64,000 bases of DNA from assembly GCA_902806595.1 (NCBI GenBank), contig CADCXC010000009.1, positions 1,054,001-1,118,000 on the forward strand, read 5' to 3'. The DNA is from Pyrenopolyporus hunteri (Eukaryota > Ascomycota > Sordariomycetes > Xylariales > Hypoxylaceae). Within the stretch, counting starts at the first letter, position 1. Every line of letters starts with the position of its first letter. Below the pieces are notes generated by a model. The model was not told the DNA's origin and searched no databases. It worked only from the letters and a program-made list of their open reading frames with translations. Position numbers and translations under genes: made by a program. Below are positions 34,277 through 46,876 of this stretch, in pieces.

Positions 34277-36068
34277 ATGGCCGACGAGGACAAGGCGAAG
34301 GCCGAGAAGCTTGCTGCGGCTAAGAAGAAGGTATGATCTGATTCCACGCATGGGGAGCTTTGTGCCGTGACGAATTGAATGCTAAAAGCCATGTTCCGCA
34401 GCTCGAGCAAAGGAAGAAGCAGATGGCCAAGAAGGGAGGAGCCTCGAAGCAGCAGGACAAAGACAAGGAAAAGGACAAGGAAGAAGCTACCGCTGCCGAA
34501 CCCAAGTCCGAATCCGCCCCCGCCGACGAGCCCGCGGTTGAAGATGCCCCTGCCGAACCGCCAGTATCCCCCACGACTCCCAGCGCAACTTCGCTCTCAC
34601 ACCAGTCCAAACTCCGCTCCTCGTCCTTCCGCCAAGGAACAGTGTCGCCAACCGGATTCCCTCTTAGCCCCGAGGGCGAGACGGCACCCGAAATATACCG
34701 AAAGCAAGTCGCGCGCATAGACGATCTGGAAAAGGAGAATAAGAGGCTCGCCAAAGAAGCATCCGACGCCGAAAAGCGATGGCAGAAGGCCGAAGAGGAA
34801 TTAGCTGACTTACGGGAGGCTGACCGCGATGGTTCGGATACCCAAGTCGAGAAGCTTGTATGATAATTCTCTTACGGGATAGACCCATTGTCCAGTTCGC
34901 AAACTGACTAAACCTTATAGAAATCCGAGATCGCCGCCCTCCAGCGCCAGAACTCACAGCTCCAATCCGCCGCCTCGAAGCGCCACGGCTCGTCGCCGTC
35001 CATCTCCATGTCCTCGCCTCCAGGGGAACTCCAAGCGCAGCTCGCGTCCAAGTCCGCGACCATCGAAACCATGGAACTCGAGATCTCGCGTCTGCGCGCC
35101 CAAGCCGAGCGGCAAGCCTCCGCCGGCGGGACGGACCGGGAGCAGATCACCGCTCTCGAGGAGAAACTCGCGCGGTCCGAGCAGGCGGCCATGAAAGCGC
35201 AGCGGGAGCTCGGGGACCTGAAGCGGAACCTGGAGCGCACGACGGAGCGCGCCGTGAAGGAGGGCAGCGAACGCACGAGCGCGGAGACAAAGCTGCGCGC
35301 CCTGGAGCGCGAGGTCGAGGGCTTGCGCGGCGAGAAGGCGGATCTCGAGAAGAAAGTCGAGGCGCTGGAGAAGAAGGTCGCGGCCCTCGGCACGCTACAC
35401 AAGGAAAACGATAGCCGAACACAGGCCCTGCGTAAAGATAAGGAGCGCGCGGAGAAGGAGGCCCAGGAGGCGAAGGCCAAGATCGATAGGCTGGAGGCGG
35501 AGAACGCGCGCCTGCGCAAGAAGGACGCGGCCGAGGGCGGCGGCGATGATGACGGCGTGGATGAGCTAGAGGATGAGGAACGCCAGCGCATGGAGAAGAA
35601 GATTCGCGACCTCGAGAGCGAGGTGTACGATTTGCGCCGCGGTATCTGGCACCAGCGGCGCAAGGACATGGAGCACGGGGCCGGCGGCGAGCACGATCCT
35701 GCGCTCCAGAGCCCCGTCGGGTTTACTAATATCGACCTAGGGGCGCGGGACAGGGCGCTGCGCGCAAGCAGGGCGGAGGAGGATTCGGCGACTTCTTCAA
35801 CGCGCTGACGGGCGCGGCGCCGGCTCACCAGCACCACCATCACCACGAGAAGGCTGGCGGTGATGACGGCTTCTTGGACGACGATGACGATCTCGAGTTC
35901 GACGAGGAGGCGTTCCGGCGCGCGCAGGAGGAGGATGCGAAGAGAAGGCTGGAAAGGGTGAGGGAGCTCAAACGCGGATTGAAGAATTGGGAGGGCTGGA
36001 GGTTGGACCTTGTGGATGCTAGGAGGGGTGGGGGAGGGTATAGTGCTGGCGAGGTGTTTGAGGTTTGA
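34277..36068 (+). CDS. Golgin-like coiled-coil protein, with an apparent one-base frame break
   Basis: Exons 34277-34330, 34402-34857 and 34921-36068. The N-terminus KAEKLAAAKKKLEQRKKQ resembles the start of GM130/Bug1 cis-Golgi golgins, so a membrane-tether role is a reasonable inference. A Ser/Pro/Glu-rich linker follows, then a long coiled coil rich in Glu, Lys and Leu heptads. The frame ends at 35808. However, the sequence after 35740 reads on well in the next frame: GFGDFFNALTG, then an acidic EFDEEAFRRAQEED segment, ending at 36068. The switch lies at a run of four G (35740-35743); one missing G would restore a single protein. A phase-matched intron exists only with poor donors. Confidence 0.72.
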
Positions 36069-36767
36069 GGTTTAAGAGTCGGGATTATTCGATAATGATC
36101 GTGGGGTATGAAAGGAAGGAGTAGGGTTAGGAATATGAGGACATGGATGATATGCGCGGATACAGGTGTATGAGTATATGATGGCATTACCGCGTTAGAA
36201 TATAAGAGTCGTTCTCGTGGGTTTACTTTGAACTCGTTCTTACCTGTTTCGACCTTTCCACCCGGCAGCTGTTACTGTGGACTCTAGGTTTGGCTAGCAG
36301 TTGGTTGATGTGCCTAGGGTTTTGACGGAAAAGAGGTCAACATGCCTTGGTCAACACTATAGATGGATGCGCTTGAAAAGGTCGTTGATTAAATGGCGGG
36401 TTTAAGGGCCTCAGTTTCCTAGATGAAGACGATATGTCTACCGACGTAGATACTACTGCTGGTACGTACAGCGTCACCAAGGTTATTCTCGTAGTCCTCT
36501 AGGCTTTCGTACTTGGGGTTCCCGAATAAAGGAGGAATAAAGTAGAGATCCTAATAGGTGAACTCGTGATATTATGAATATAGATCTCGTCACCAGGAGA
36601 TCGTGTTATTACTTGGTAGTCAGAGACCGATTCTCGAGTTTATTGTAGAAATAGAATTTATACAATGGTATCACAGATTCATCTACATAGGTACCTATAC
36701 ATACGTTTCGCCTCCAGGAGACCTTTTATCTTTCCCAAACTAACTTCAGATATTAATAACATTACAG
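36069..36767. other. Convergent 3' intergenic region
   Basis: Lies between the 3' ends of the coiled-coil and FAD-oxidoreductase genes. No gene or notable repeat was seen. Confidence 0.6.
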
Positions 36768-38181
36768 TTACTGGTCGAATTCGCCAGCGTAGAGGATATC
36801 TCGAGGGTTCATCTGCTCCCAGATAGACCGCAGGTTGAGCTCTTCCTCGCGCCTCGTCACAGTTCCGTTCCCAGCGAGTTCCTTCTCGGCTTCTTCGCGG
36901 GCAAGTTGCACTGCGCCGTCCCGTTAGCAGCGTTTCCACAAACTACGCCCTCACCCCCCCCTTTTTCTTAAAAAAATTATAGAAAGACTCACCATGCAAA
37001 TAAACAGCCGTCCTCTTCCCCGTAAAGAGCGCATGCGGGACATTCGTGACATTATCCGAGTTCGCGTCGCCGATCGCGTACACGCCCTGGACATTCGTCG
37101 CCAGGCCCTTCGCATTGTCGGCCGCCAACCGGCCGCCGTACAACCATACGCCGAGCTTCTCGCCGACGTCGGAGCGCTGCTCGTCCGGGAAGCTGGTGAA
37201 GAAGGCCTCGCGCTCGAGCGGCGGGCCCTCCTCGAAGTGCACCCGGAACAGGTCGCGCTCGGGCGCCGTCGGCAGGCTCGGGTCGGCGGGGGGCTGGCCG
37301 CCGTCGCGCAGCCGCTCGATCCGCGCGATCGTCCGGTTCTCCACCGCCACGTCGTGCAGCGCCAGGTACCGCTCCCAGCTCGGGAAGCTCGCCTCGGCGG
37401 CGGCGCGCGCCGCGGGGGTGTCCGTGCCGTTGACGAGGGCGACGATGTCCGTGTTCAGCGTCGAGATCTCCCGCACGAGCCCCGCGGCGTCTTCGAGGGG
37501 CCGAGGAGCCCGAGGGTTTGGTCGGCGTGTTCTGCGGGAGCGTTAGCGGGATCGTGGTGGTGGTGGTGGTGGATTTATGCAGGTAGGTATATAGGGTGCT
37601 TACCGTGGCCGTCGCACCACGGACACCAGAAGATCCCCTTACCCCAGTTCTCCTCGAGCCCCGGGGTGCCGGGCAGGATGTCCCGCAGGCCGGTGGCGAG
37701 GATGATCTTCTTTGCGCTGAGGGTGCCCTGGGTGCCGTTGGGGTACGTTGTCGCGACGTTGAACTGGGTGTTGTTGTTCAGCGGCTCGATGGCCGTCACC
37801 GTCCCGTTGATTCCGTACGCGGTATCATAGTGGGAAATTTGCTCGCGGGCGGCCCAGCGGTAGTATGCCGGTGTGACGCCTGTTGCGACGTTAATTATAC
37901 GGGAAACTAAGCGATATGGCGAGGCAGATAGCTAGTTGTTACTCACCATCGAAACCGAGCACGTCGTGCATGTGTCGGGTCGGACCGTTGCGGTACTCTC
38001 CCGAGTCGATTAGTAGAACGTTCCTGCGGACACGGGCAAGACCGCTCAAGGCACTTAGTCCCGAAGGACCACCTCCGACTATAATCGCATCGTAGGTCGT
38101 TGTGTCGTCGCGAGGCTTAAGATTCGTCGCCCCAGCGAGGGACAGTAATGGCAGGGCGCCTAGGGCGATTATGTTCTTCAT
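36768..38181 (-). CDS. Secreted FAD-dependent disulfide oxidoreductase (thioredoxin-reductase-like), with an apparent one-base frame break
   Basis: Exons 38181-37947, 37879-37604, 37531-36993 and 36910-36768; about 397 aa if the frame is continuous. A signal peptide covers about residues 1-18. The FAD-binding IIVGGGPSGLSALSGL is at 33-48. A redox pair CPWC (C164/C167) lies in FWCPWCDGH, in the place of the thioredoxin-reductase dithiol. The C-terminal YAIGDAN motif binds FAD. Secretion and this CxxC resemble fungal GliT-like dithiol oxidases and related uncharacterised enzymes; the substrate is unknown. In exon 3, EHADQTLGLLGP is followed by LEDAAGLVREIS in another frame. The switch is at a C4 run on the coding strand (plus-strand 37497-37500). 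One missing C would restore the frame and makes all exon phases agree. Confidence 0.8.
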
Positions 38182-41100
38182 GATTATTGCGTATAATATA
38201 TACTCGACGCCTTAACTCCTTGAAGTCCTTCCTACCGTAGCGCGCTTGAGAAATTGGGAATACCTCTATAGGACCTACCACGCGAGTAAGAAGACGCGGA
38301 AGCGCCTGGTCTTATAGCTAGCCACCAGAGACCTTTGTTTAGGTATGGATGGGGTAGGCAAAATCGAGTTCATCGGCGGGTTGAGCGTGCCCCTGACAGA
38401 TGATCCCTACCTGATATTCCTGCAAATGGTAAGACAGACGAGTTTAGGTCACTTGGCAGATCACGACATTTCGCGTTCCCCGTACGCAAAGTAACAATAT
38501 ACGTATTAGATTCGGTAGTCAAGGCCTAGGGAATATACTTCAGCTGGCCATCGAAAGCGCATCGGTTGCCGCGAATTGGCCCCAGCTATGTGCGCCGCGC
38601 CGATCCACGCATCATTAGGTTGCGTTAGCATCCCACTTTGGATGCTACGGCGCTCAGATCGGGGAGAAGAGAGGAAGCCACTTGACTTGGGTTTTGGGTT
38701 GGAAAAAGGGCGAAGAGCAACTAAAACTTGTTTATATCCGTGCCAGACGTACGACTTTCTGAGATGTGATAGAATATAGTATCTTCACACTTACCTTAGC
38801 TCATATCGCATACCGAGCTGACGTTACGAACTATTGACAAGAAGATGATGAGAGTCAATATTTAGGTGGGGGTCATCACGACATATTGATGGTGTTTGTG
38901 ATGGTGTTTGTTTCTGGTAGGTCCGTCAAACCTGAGATCTAGGTACGAATAAACCAACCGAATCCCACTAAATCCCCCAAATCTGTTAGCAGCTACCCCA
39001 ATTTAGAGCGCCTCTGATGCGCTAATGCATTGCTAACCGCATCGCTATAGCAGGTCACTAAGCACCAGCGGGGCCACCCGCCTTGGCGTTAGGTCCGTTA
39101 TGGAAATATGTTGCACCTACGGGCCGCAGCAGCCAATAAAACCGTCGATAGCGCGACTTAGTGACCTCAATCTCTGCTCTAAACCGCCATCGCTCTTAGA
39201 ATCTAAGACTTCAAACTCTTCTGACTGAAGCATGTGGGACAACAGTCAACTGACGGCTCAACCACCGCGGCATCCATTATACATTATTTTATTTATATTT
39301 CCTTCGTAAAACAACCGTTTTATCTACTTAACGTACGCGGTCGTAGAAGCCCACAAATATGAATATACATATCAAAAGGCAACCAGCGTCAGCCACTCCA
39401 ACACCCCAGAAAATCCAAGGCGTGCTACGCCGCAGATCTAAATATATAACCTACCACCTGGTAGAAGAATTCCGTGCAGGCCCCCCGGACCACCTCTTCC
39501 GGCAACAAGCAACTCCCTCTTTCGCAACGGCGCGCCCGAGAAGGGCAGGTAGAGGCCTCGCAGCAAATGGTAGGATCCGATTGCACAATATCGTCATTTC
39601 GCTATCCCATGCTGTGGCGTTTGCTCTTTGCCGTTTTCTCTTTGTGTTTTAACCCTTGCCCCCCGGGCACCTCCCTTGATCTAGATGGTTATTCTAATAC
39701 TTACCATCAAATCTAACTTCACATCTCTATAGTAGCCTAGTTTTGGGGTTTCTCGTGGAAACATCTTACGACTTTGACAGAGGGAACGCTGCCTGGATGT
39801 CGATATGAATGCTAAAATTCCTGGTTAAGCATGGTGCGGTTCGCGACCGACATACAAGTCGCGACCTAGCCCTCCCTGTGAGAAATTCGCGAGCTAGGTA
39901 ACTCTTCTATATATATTTATCTCTCCTCAGCTGTACGTATTGAACTACTCCCGACACGGGAGTAATGTTATCAGCCGGCTCTCGCACTGTTGCCTTATCC
40001 GATAGGCGTCAGTATCTATCTTAGAACGGGTAAGACTAGGTAGGAACTGAGTCATAGCTAATTTACGTAGTAATTAATACGGCCACGGCTATGGACACAT
40101 ATTCTACATTACACAAGGCGTCATTACACAACGTCTTTATTGATTTATATATTCTCTCCGGAAGGCGGGTAGGTACCTAGGTAGATAACGCGCCCTAGGT
40201 AGCCGGACCTAAAAGATAGTCCGGCGATATAGACGTGGCTTGCGCAAATGGTGCTACCTACATGTACCGGAGTTAGGCAGCATCGCGTACGGTGCCCCTA
40301 GACGTATACTAGTGAAGTTGGCGCACGGTGACTCAACTGAGCCTTAATGTAAGCGTGTATATTTATATCGCGCCCCGAAGCTGCTGATGTCGTGGTGTAT
40401 ATGCCTCAACTCCGGCGCCACTCATCACGGGGTTATTCTAAGAGTCTAGGTAGATGTTAGAGGTGAGGCTCGTGGAGCTTTTGTTGAGGTTTATATCTGA
40501 GTCACGGAGTATCACGATGCCAAGTTGGCGGCGCACGAGGCACTCCCGGCCTGTATACTGCAGGTCGTCGATATAGATATGCAGTATGTAGGCGTCCTTG
40601 CCGTATGCATGCACCTAACCCACTTGAGCCGCGATCTCCAGGTACAACACGTCTTCGGTGAGATCTTCTAACACCCGGGGTTTACATATAAGGCTACCCC
40701 CGAGACGGTACGCTCAACAAGGCTAGGTATTGAGTCATCTCTGATAGGAGGACTGATACGGGGAGTAGAGTATGTGCAGGGCACTCTATATCCACGTGCT
40801 TTTCTAAAGAGCAAATAAAGGGGTGAGGAATAGGGGAAGGGGGAGGGGGTATTAGTCATCGAACTCTCCATAGGTAGCCATGTCTTGGGAACTAGAAACG
40901 ATCTAGGCATCCGTGGATATGCCTACGGAGATTTCACATGGGCTTAATTAGTGGGGTAAGACCGATTTGTAAAGTCTGGAGAACGTTGCTAGCCGTCGTT
41001 CTCGTATTCTGGATAGTTTTCCACGCTAGGTAGCCTGTGGGGAGGACCTCATGGGTAGCCATCAGTCGGCTGATAGTGATCTTATCTCCGGGCCTGGAAC

Positions 41101-42596
41101 TGCACGGAATGTAAATCATTGATCTGAGATGGTACATGTGTACTAATCAGCTTAAGGACTGCCGGCTTCCGTATGACTCCTTAGATTATGTACCTAAAGA
41201 GGCATGGGGGATGCCTTATGTGCCTGGGACGGGAGTGACTCTTACCTGGTACCCGATGTAAGACTACCTACCACTGTATCTCGTGGTACATAACGACCTC
41301 CTATGACTGTCTCGGCAAGTTCATGTGCGTTATCATACTATGTAGCTAATCCACCTACAAGCTGTATCCGCCGTCGCCTACGTTTTGGCGTTTTACCTGC
41401 CTGCTTCAAGCTGGTCGGCGAACCTGCTAATGACGGTACTGCTTGATAGCTAGTACGCTAACGAAGTCAAGCGAATTGTGAGTGCTTACATATATGTATG
41501 TGTTCACTACTAGGTACCTGCCTAAAATAGGATGTAGGTACTTGGGTAGTTGTAACCTAATCCCCAGCTTAGATCTTGACTCGCTTATGTAAACGGGGGC
41601 TGTGGGAGTTATTGCGCTGGAGACGCGATCACATACCAGAATACATCTACCTAGGGTAGGCAAATAAACCCATACAAGTCAAAGGTTTTAGAAAGCGCGG
41701 TAAGGTCGGGCCTATGTTGAGAAAAGCTAGAATATCGTAGAAGCGCCGGCAGGTCTGAGTTTCCTATCAGAGAAACATGGGAAGTAGTACCAAGTCAAGC
41801 AAGTCAAAGAGAGCATATCAAGTAATCAAGACAAGCAGTTGAGGAGTGAGGCACGGTATTTTATTGCGGGGAGTAGCCACGGATGGGGTAGGAAACGTCT
41901 ATATCCCGTAGACTGCAATGTGGTGCCCTAACTACCTCTACCATCGGCGTCTTAAGAGCAAGTATCGATGATTCCTCTAGTAAATATACGGTAGGTACCC
42001 GTCTATGCGCACCGCCGAGCCACCTCGAGTGAACCGATATATCAGTGAAAGGGTGAATACATAGAACGCACTTTGCGTCTCATCTGATGAAAGAAAATAC
42101 AAACTCTCCTCATCAGTTATAAACCCGAAGATACCAGGCCAGGTTAGGCCCGCCTACTTAACCTACTTTCCTCCGCGCGCCAAACTTCCTGCCCTTCACC
42201 TCTACGTACATGGTGATGAATCCAATTCATGTGATCCAACCTTCCGTGCGCAAAATCGTATAGAAAACAAGGGAAACGGGAAAACCTCGTGCGACACGTG
42301 AAGGGGAGAGAGGTAATTGCCCGTGCCTGAAAATGCTTATATCAACCCTTAACGCCGGAAAGCCGCCTCCGCCGCTCGCTCGTGTGACGAAGAAAAACCG
42401 GGACGGAGGAAACGGACGGACGAACAGAAATAACGCGATACTAATCGATTCATCCTTGGACGAACAGCCGCCAACACCGGGGACCATGCAGGAACGCGAC
42501 CAAAAAGTGGGGTATCTTCGTAGAACAACGACATAGGAGAAAAGAGGTGGAAAATCATAGTTGAAAAGTGCCGTAGCCGTAGTATCCAGGAATATG
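38182..42596. other. Gene-free stretch of about 4.4 kb
   Basis: Rich in short frames, none with domain support. A TACCTAGGTAG palindrome occurs near 40170, and similar fragments recur to 42 kb. It separates the conserved gene block from the zinc-finger gene. Nothing else was supported. Confidence 0.6.
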
Positions 42597-45056
42597 CTAC
42601 ACTCCTGGCTGTGGCCGGGGCGTCTGGTGGTTCGGGACCTGAGTTGTGACTTGGGTCGGGCCGGGTGACGGGACGCTGTTAGAGTTCGCGGCGGAGGCGG
42701 CGCCGACCCCACCGTTGCTAAGCTGGTTGAGGCGGTTGTTCATCTCGGCCATCTGCTGCATCATCGCGACCGTCTGGCGGTTCTGGGCTTCGACCTTAGC
42801 GCGCAGCTCCTGATTCTCCCGCACGATGCGCTTGAACTCGCGGCGGAGGTCGTCGTCGGGCTTGCGCTTTTCGCCCGTCTTCTCCCCGCCCGGGGAGGCC
42901 TGGCTCGCCGCCGCCAGGCCGTCCTCAAGATCGTCCTCGGGCGACTGCGCGGCCGCGGGACCGTTGTTGGCCTCGTTCGGGGTGTGCACGCGCCGGAGAT
43001 GCTCGTTTAGGTTCTCCATGCGCGAGAACCCCTTGCCCTCGTGGCGCTTGCAGTTCCCGTGAGGGCAGTTCAGCGGGTTCTTGGGCCCGCCGTGCTTGTT
43101 GTGCACTTCGCGCTCGTGGCGCAAGAGCCCGCCGGAATACGTAAACCCGGCGAGCTTCTCGCAACCGGGGGCCATGCACTTGTATGGCCGATCGTGCTTG
43201 TCCATGTGCTTGCTACGGAAAACATGAGCCGAGGTTGCTATTTTGTGCGCGACGCGAGGGTTTGCGACTTACCTCCATTCACACTTGCGACTGAACACCT
43301 TTACTTCATCCGTACATCCGGGATATGTACAACAGTATTTACCTTCGCGATTCTTGGTGGCCGGACGGTCGGGCTTCGGTATGGGGCCCAAACGCGGTGG
43401 GCGGGGTTATCGTGTTGGACCGGGGTTGAGGGGCCGTCGGGGAGTGAGAGGTTGAAGATATCGGCTGGGCGAGTTCAAGCTGGCAGAGCTGGGCGAACCC
43501 GGCAGCAGGCTTGCCTCATCCGCCTGGGGATATTCGAGAAGGGTTGGTGCCTCATCGTGACGATCGAGGCCCGGCGGATAGTGACCGGAGGGAAGGACGT
43601 CGCGATCCTTGAACACGACGCTCATTTTAAAGCTGTACCCAGGGAGCTGCCTGTTATAGCTGCGAGCAGCGTTGAAGATCTGGAGGAACTCGAGACGGAC
43701 TCGCTCGTTGAACCGGTCCCTCTGAGGAAGGGTGTATTGACGACAGAACTCGCCGGGCTGTTCGACGGGTTCGGTGAAGACGAGTCCGTAGATCAGACCT
43801 CGGGACCTGAACTGCTTCGCGATGGCAGTTATATGGTTGGCGACGTATTTCTGACCTGATGTAGGAGAAAAAAAATAAAATAATGTTAGCAGCCTGAAAC
43901 GCCAATACGAAGGTACTAATCAAGATTGGGGGAGGGATTGAAAGGATGAAATGAGCGATTGAATGGTTGATTTTGGGAGTTGAAGCTGGCCACAGTTCCC
44001 AGCCGAAGCGAATTCGCACGGACGGAGCCGACGGATTGGCTTATATAATCTGGGTGACACAGCCTATGGCTCAGGAATCGTGGCTGGGCCCCCCGATCTG
44101 TACTAGGGCTGCTAGGGACGTTGTAGATCTTGGCCGTAGGGGGGGGGGGATTGCTGGTTTTCTGCGGGGCTGGATTGGGCTTGGGCTGAATGTAGGGTAG
44201 GGCAAAGTACATATAAGGCAGTGGTACCTTAAAACAGCTTAGGTACCCAGAAAGGGGGGGGATTAGGTACCACGTAAGCTACCTATGTACCTAAGTATGT
44301 AGGTATATATGTAGGTACGTAGGCGCTAAGTAGGGCTTAGGCTCCAAAAAAGAAAATGGAAAATGGAAAAAGCAAAAGAAGAAAAGGGGAAATCGCAAAA
44401 GAAACAAAAATGTAACGTCAAACAGAAAAAAAAAAAAAAAACTCACCTATTTCATCAAAAGCCGGCTGAACTTCAACCGCGTAAGTCCAGTTAGGGTCGC
44501 GCAAATACGCTTCCCCCAAACCCGATCGAGAGTTTTGAGCTCCTAGAAGATTTTATATTAGCGATCTCTCTTATACTATTTCAGGCGGCAATGACTATTG
44601 CCCGAAGCGAGGCGGAGCTACGAATCATCGACCAGGCTGAAGCAATGACTCACCATTAGCAGGTGCACCATCATTTGCCCCAGAGGTATATGGTAGAGAT
44701 CCTCGTGTATCGAGCGGTCCTGATGGGAGATGGCCTGTGCCGAGTTGGGGTACCGTCGTCTGAGCTGGCGTTATTCCTGTGTTCCGGTTTTGACTAGGCT
44801 GATGGAGATGGGGATGGTGATAGGGATAGGGATGGTGTAAAGGGGCCACCCCGTGTACTGGAGTTACCACCTGAACATCTCCAAGCGGTTGCAGCCCGGC
44901 GCCTTGATTCGCGCACCCCCAGTCATTCATGGCGTCGTGGATCAAGGGGCCGTATGGCTGGAGATCGATGTTATCCATGGGGAATCCTGTTGCCTGATCC
45001 ACATAGACCAGCTCATCCTCCGGAGTGTATGCCCAATTGGATTTGATATCCTCCAT
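42597..45056 (-). CDS. C2H2 zinc-finger regulator, interrupted by an in-frame TAA
   Basis: Proposed exons are 45056-44654, 44542-44447, 43855-43273 and 43212-42597, with phases that agree over 566 codons. The N-terminus is His/Pro-rich. A conserved middle region follows (QKYVANHITAIAKQFRSRG, GYSFKMSVVFKDRDVLP). Three C2H2-type fingers come next (KYCCTYPGC, YKCMAPGC and LNCPHGNC, each with distal His pairs), then a coiled coil and a Gln/Pro tail. It is probably a DNA-binding transcription factor in the nucleus. A TAA at 43407-43409 lies in frame in exon 3, between the middle region and the fingers. Either a short intron, a compensating indel pair in C-rich DNA, or a genuine stop explains it. 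Intron 2 is 591 nt, unusually long here. Confidence 0.7.
43856..44446 (-). other. Unusually long (591 nt) intron of the zinc-finger gene
   Basis: Starts with GTGAGT followed by a T-rich tract on the coding strand, and ends CTACATCAG. Exon phases on both sides agree (phase 1). It contains TACCTA-type repeats near 44280 and G-rich runs. An unrecognised extra exon, or an alternative promoter inside it, cannot be excluded. Confidence 0.5.
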
Positions 45057-46876
45057 GATAAAACTATGATAAACTCATCGTCGCCGCACGTCAGTCATAA
45101 GCCTCCTATACACAAACATGACCTAGCTTACCGAAGGATGATAAGACAATGACTATTGGTTGGTCAGTGAAGTGAGGGCGTCGCGGTCGCTTCGGCCTTA
45201 TGGGCGAAATGTCAGCAACGTAGGTAGGTATACAATGTTGCTTAAGAATCAAATGCCTCCCTTCCGGTCTAGGCTCGTAGGTAGGTAGTCAACCCTGTAT
45301 GGTATTGTTGATAGACAGGTACTTAGGAAAGATCAGAAGAATCTCTCGGACGCCTTTGGTACTAGGAAACGTTAGGGAATATTATGAGCACCCGTCGCTC
45401 AGAGAGGTACCTTGATAATACTAGGGACAGGGTGGGATAAGAGTTAGCTAGGCTTCAAAGATGGTTGACGCAGTTGATGGCTCCGGCAACCCACCATTCA
45501 AAAACAATCTGATGATGTGGTTGCGTGTCAAGGCTGAGTATCTGTAGGTACCTGGTTGAAAGAAACCGAGGGTTTAAAAGGCCTATTAAACCTGGATGTT
45601 CTGGTCCCCAAGACTATGGGTGTGGGTTGCTTGCCATCGAGGCAGCGGTATTGAGGCATCGAGTCTCTATTATTTAGATGGTTTGCCTTATAATTGTTAG
45701 TGGGCTGAAAGGAAAATGGCTTCAGATCGAGAAGAAGCCAATGGCCTCGAGGCATTTCTTAAACCACCTCAATAACATGGCCCCAAACTCGACCCTCGGC
45801 TTCGACAACTTTAGATTGCTTTCTCTATTATGGATTATGATTTTCTGCACAGACCCGGGCTTTCGGGTTTCTTTACACAGTACCTAGCCAGTTGCCATTA
45901 AGGCTTTATTATTCTAGAATTATCTATTCCGATCCATCCAAAGGAGTTAAATGACTATTTTCTTCGTGAATTTACCTATATATGTAGAACAACGTAGTTT
46001 TAAATCGGGAGTCACTAGACACACGAATACATTGGTAGTAGGCCGGTCGTAGCTTAACTATATTCACTAACATGTGCATTTAAGGCCCGGACTCCGAGAG
46101 TTTAAATTAGGTATATTTCTCTTTTATATTAGAGACTTCTGTTAAGACAAACATGCTATAGTGACGAGTTTTACCTACATACGTGTTGAGCCATAGGATA
46201 CAAGTTGACTTCAATTTGTCGGTCTATGACTCAAAAAATGACCAAACAAAGCTGAACGGATATAAGGGTTCTTTGAAATTTATTCGACCCCCCAGGTTTG
46301 CCCTCTTCAGTGCTTTACTTTATTATGAAACTTCAAATTGCCGCAACATTGATATTAAGAATGCTCTCTTCGACTTTCGGTATTAAATCCGTTTTCTATC
46401 AACTTGGTAGCTACCTCTAATGGCAACTTCCTAGGTACCTACCTAGGTAGGTAACCATGAGGGTTGAAGTAAGCTCGCCAATAGGCATCCAAGCTTGGTG
46501 TAATGTACCTAAAATATCGCACCTGTCAGCATTGTTTAGTACTACTTAATCAGCAGTTCCAGCGCACTGATAGCGCTAACGAGACCCGACAACGCTTCTA
46601 TGCAGAGCGGTTAGATCCTGCTCATCTAACCGTACCTATAATAAAATAGGTGGATAAGCGCGAGGCGCTGATGCTGCGCCTACCTAGGTGTAATTTGGCA
46701 CACCCGCTTTGGGGTACTTAGTACCTTTTCTTCCCTTATAAATCCCAGGAGCTTATACTTCCATGTCCTCATTCACGATTACTGTGAGGAATTAATAATC
46801 GATTTTCTACATCAAATATAATACGAATATAGCGCGCGAATTACCTATATCTTACCCATAAATCCGATCCTCTCCC
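45057..46876. other. Divergent intergenic region, AT-rich
   Basis: Separates the zinc-finger (-) and methyltransferase (+) starts. A dense palindrome cluster is at 46429-46452. No supported gene was seen. Confidence 0.6.
46429..46452. repeat. Overlapping CCTAGGTACCTACCTAGGTAGG cluster
   Basis: Two AvrII-core palindromes share flanks within about 24 bases. It is one of the densest occurrences of the motif scattered across the window's non-coding DNA. Confidence 0.75.

Noticed and set aside
34908..35846. Minus-strand Ser/Arg-rich frame of 312 aa over the coiled-coil gene
   Set aside because: Serine and arginine richness comes from reading heptad Glu/Lys codons in antisense. The opposite strand has splice sites and an Ala/Lys golgin-like start.
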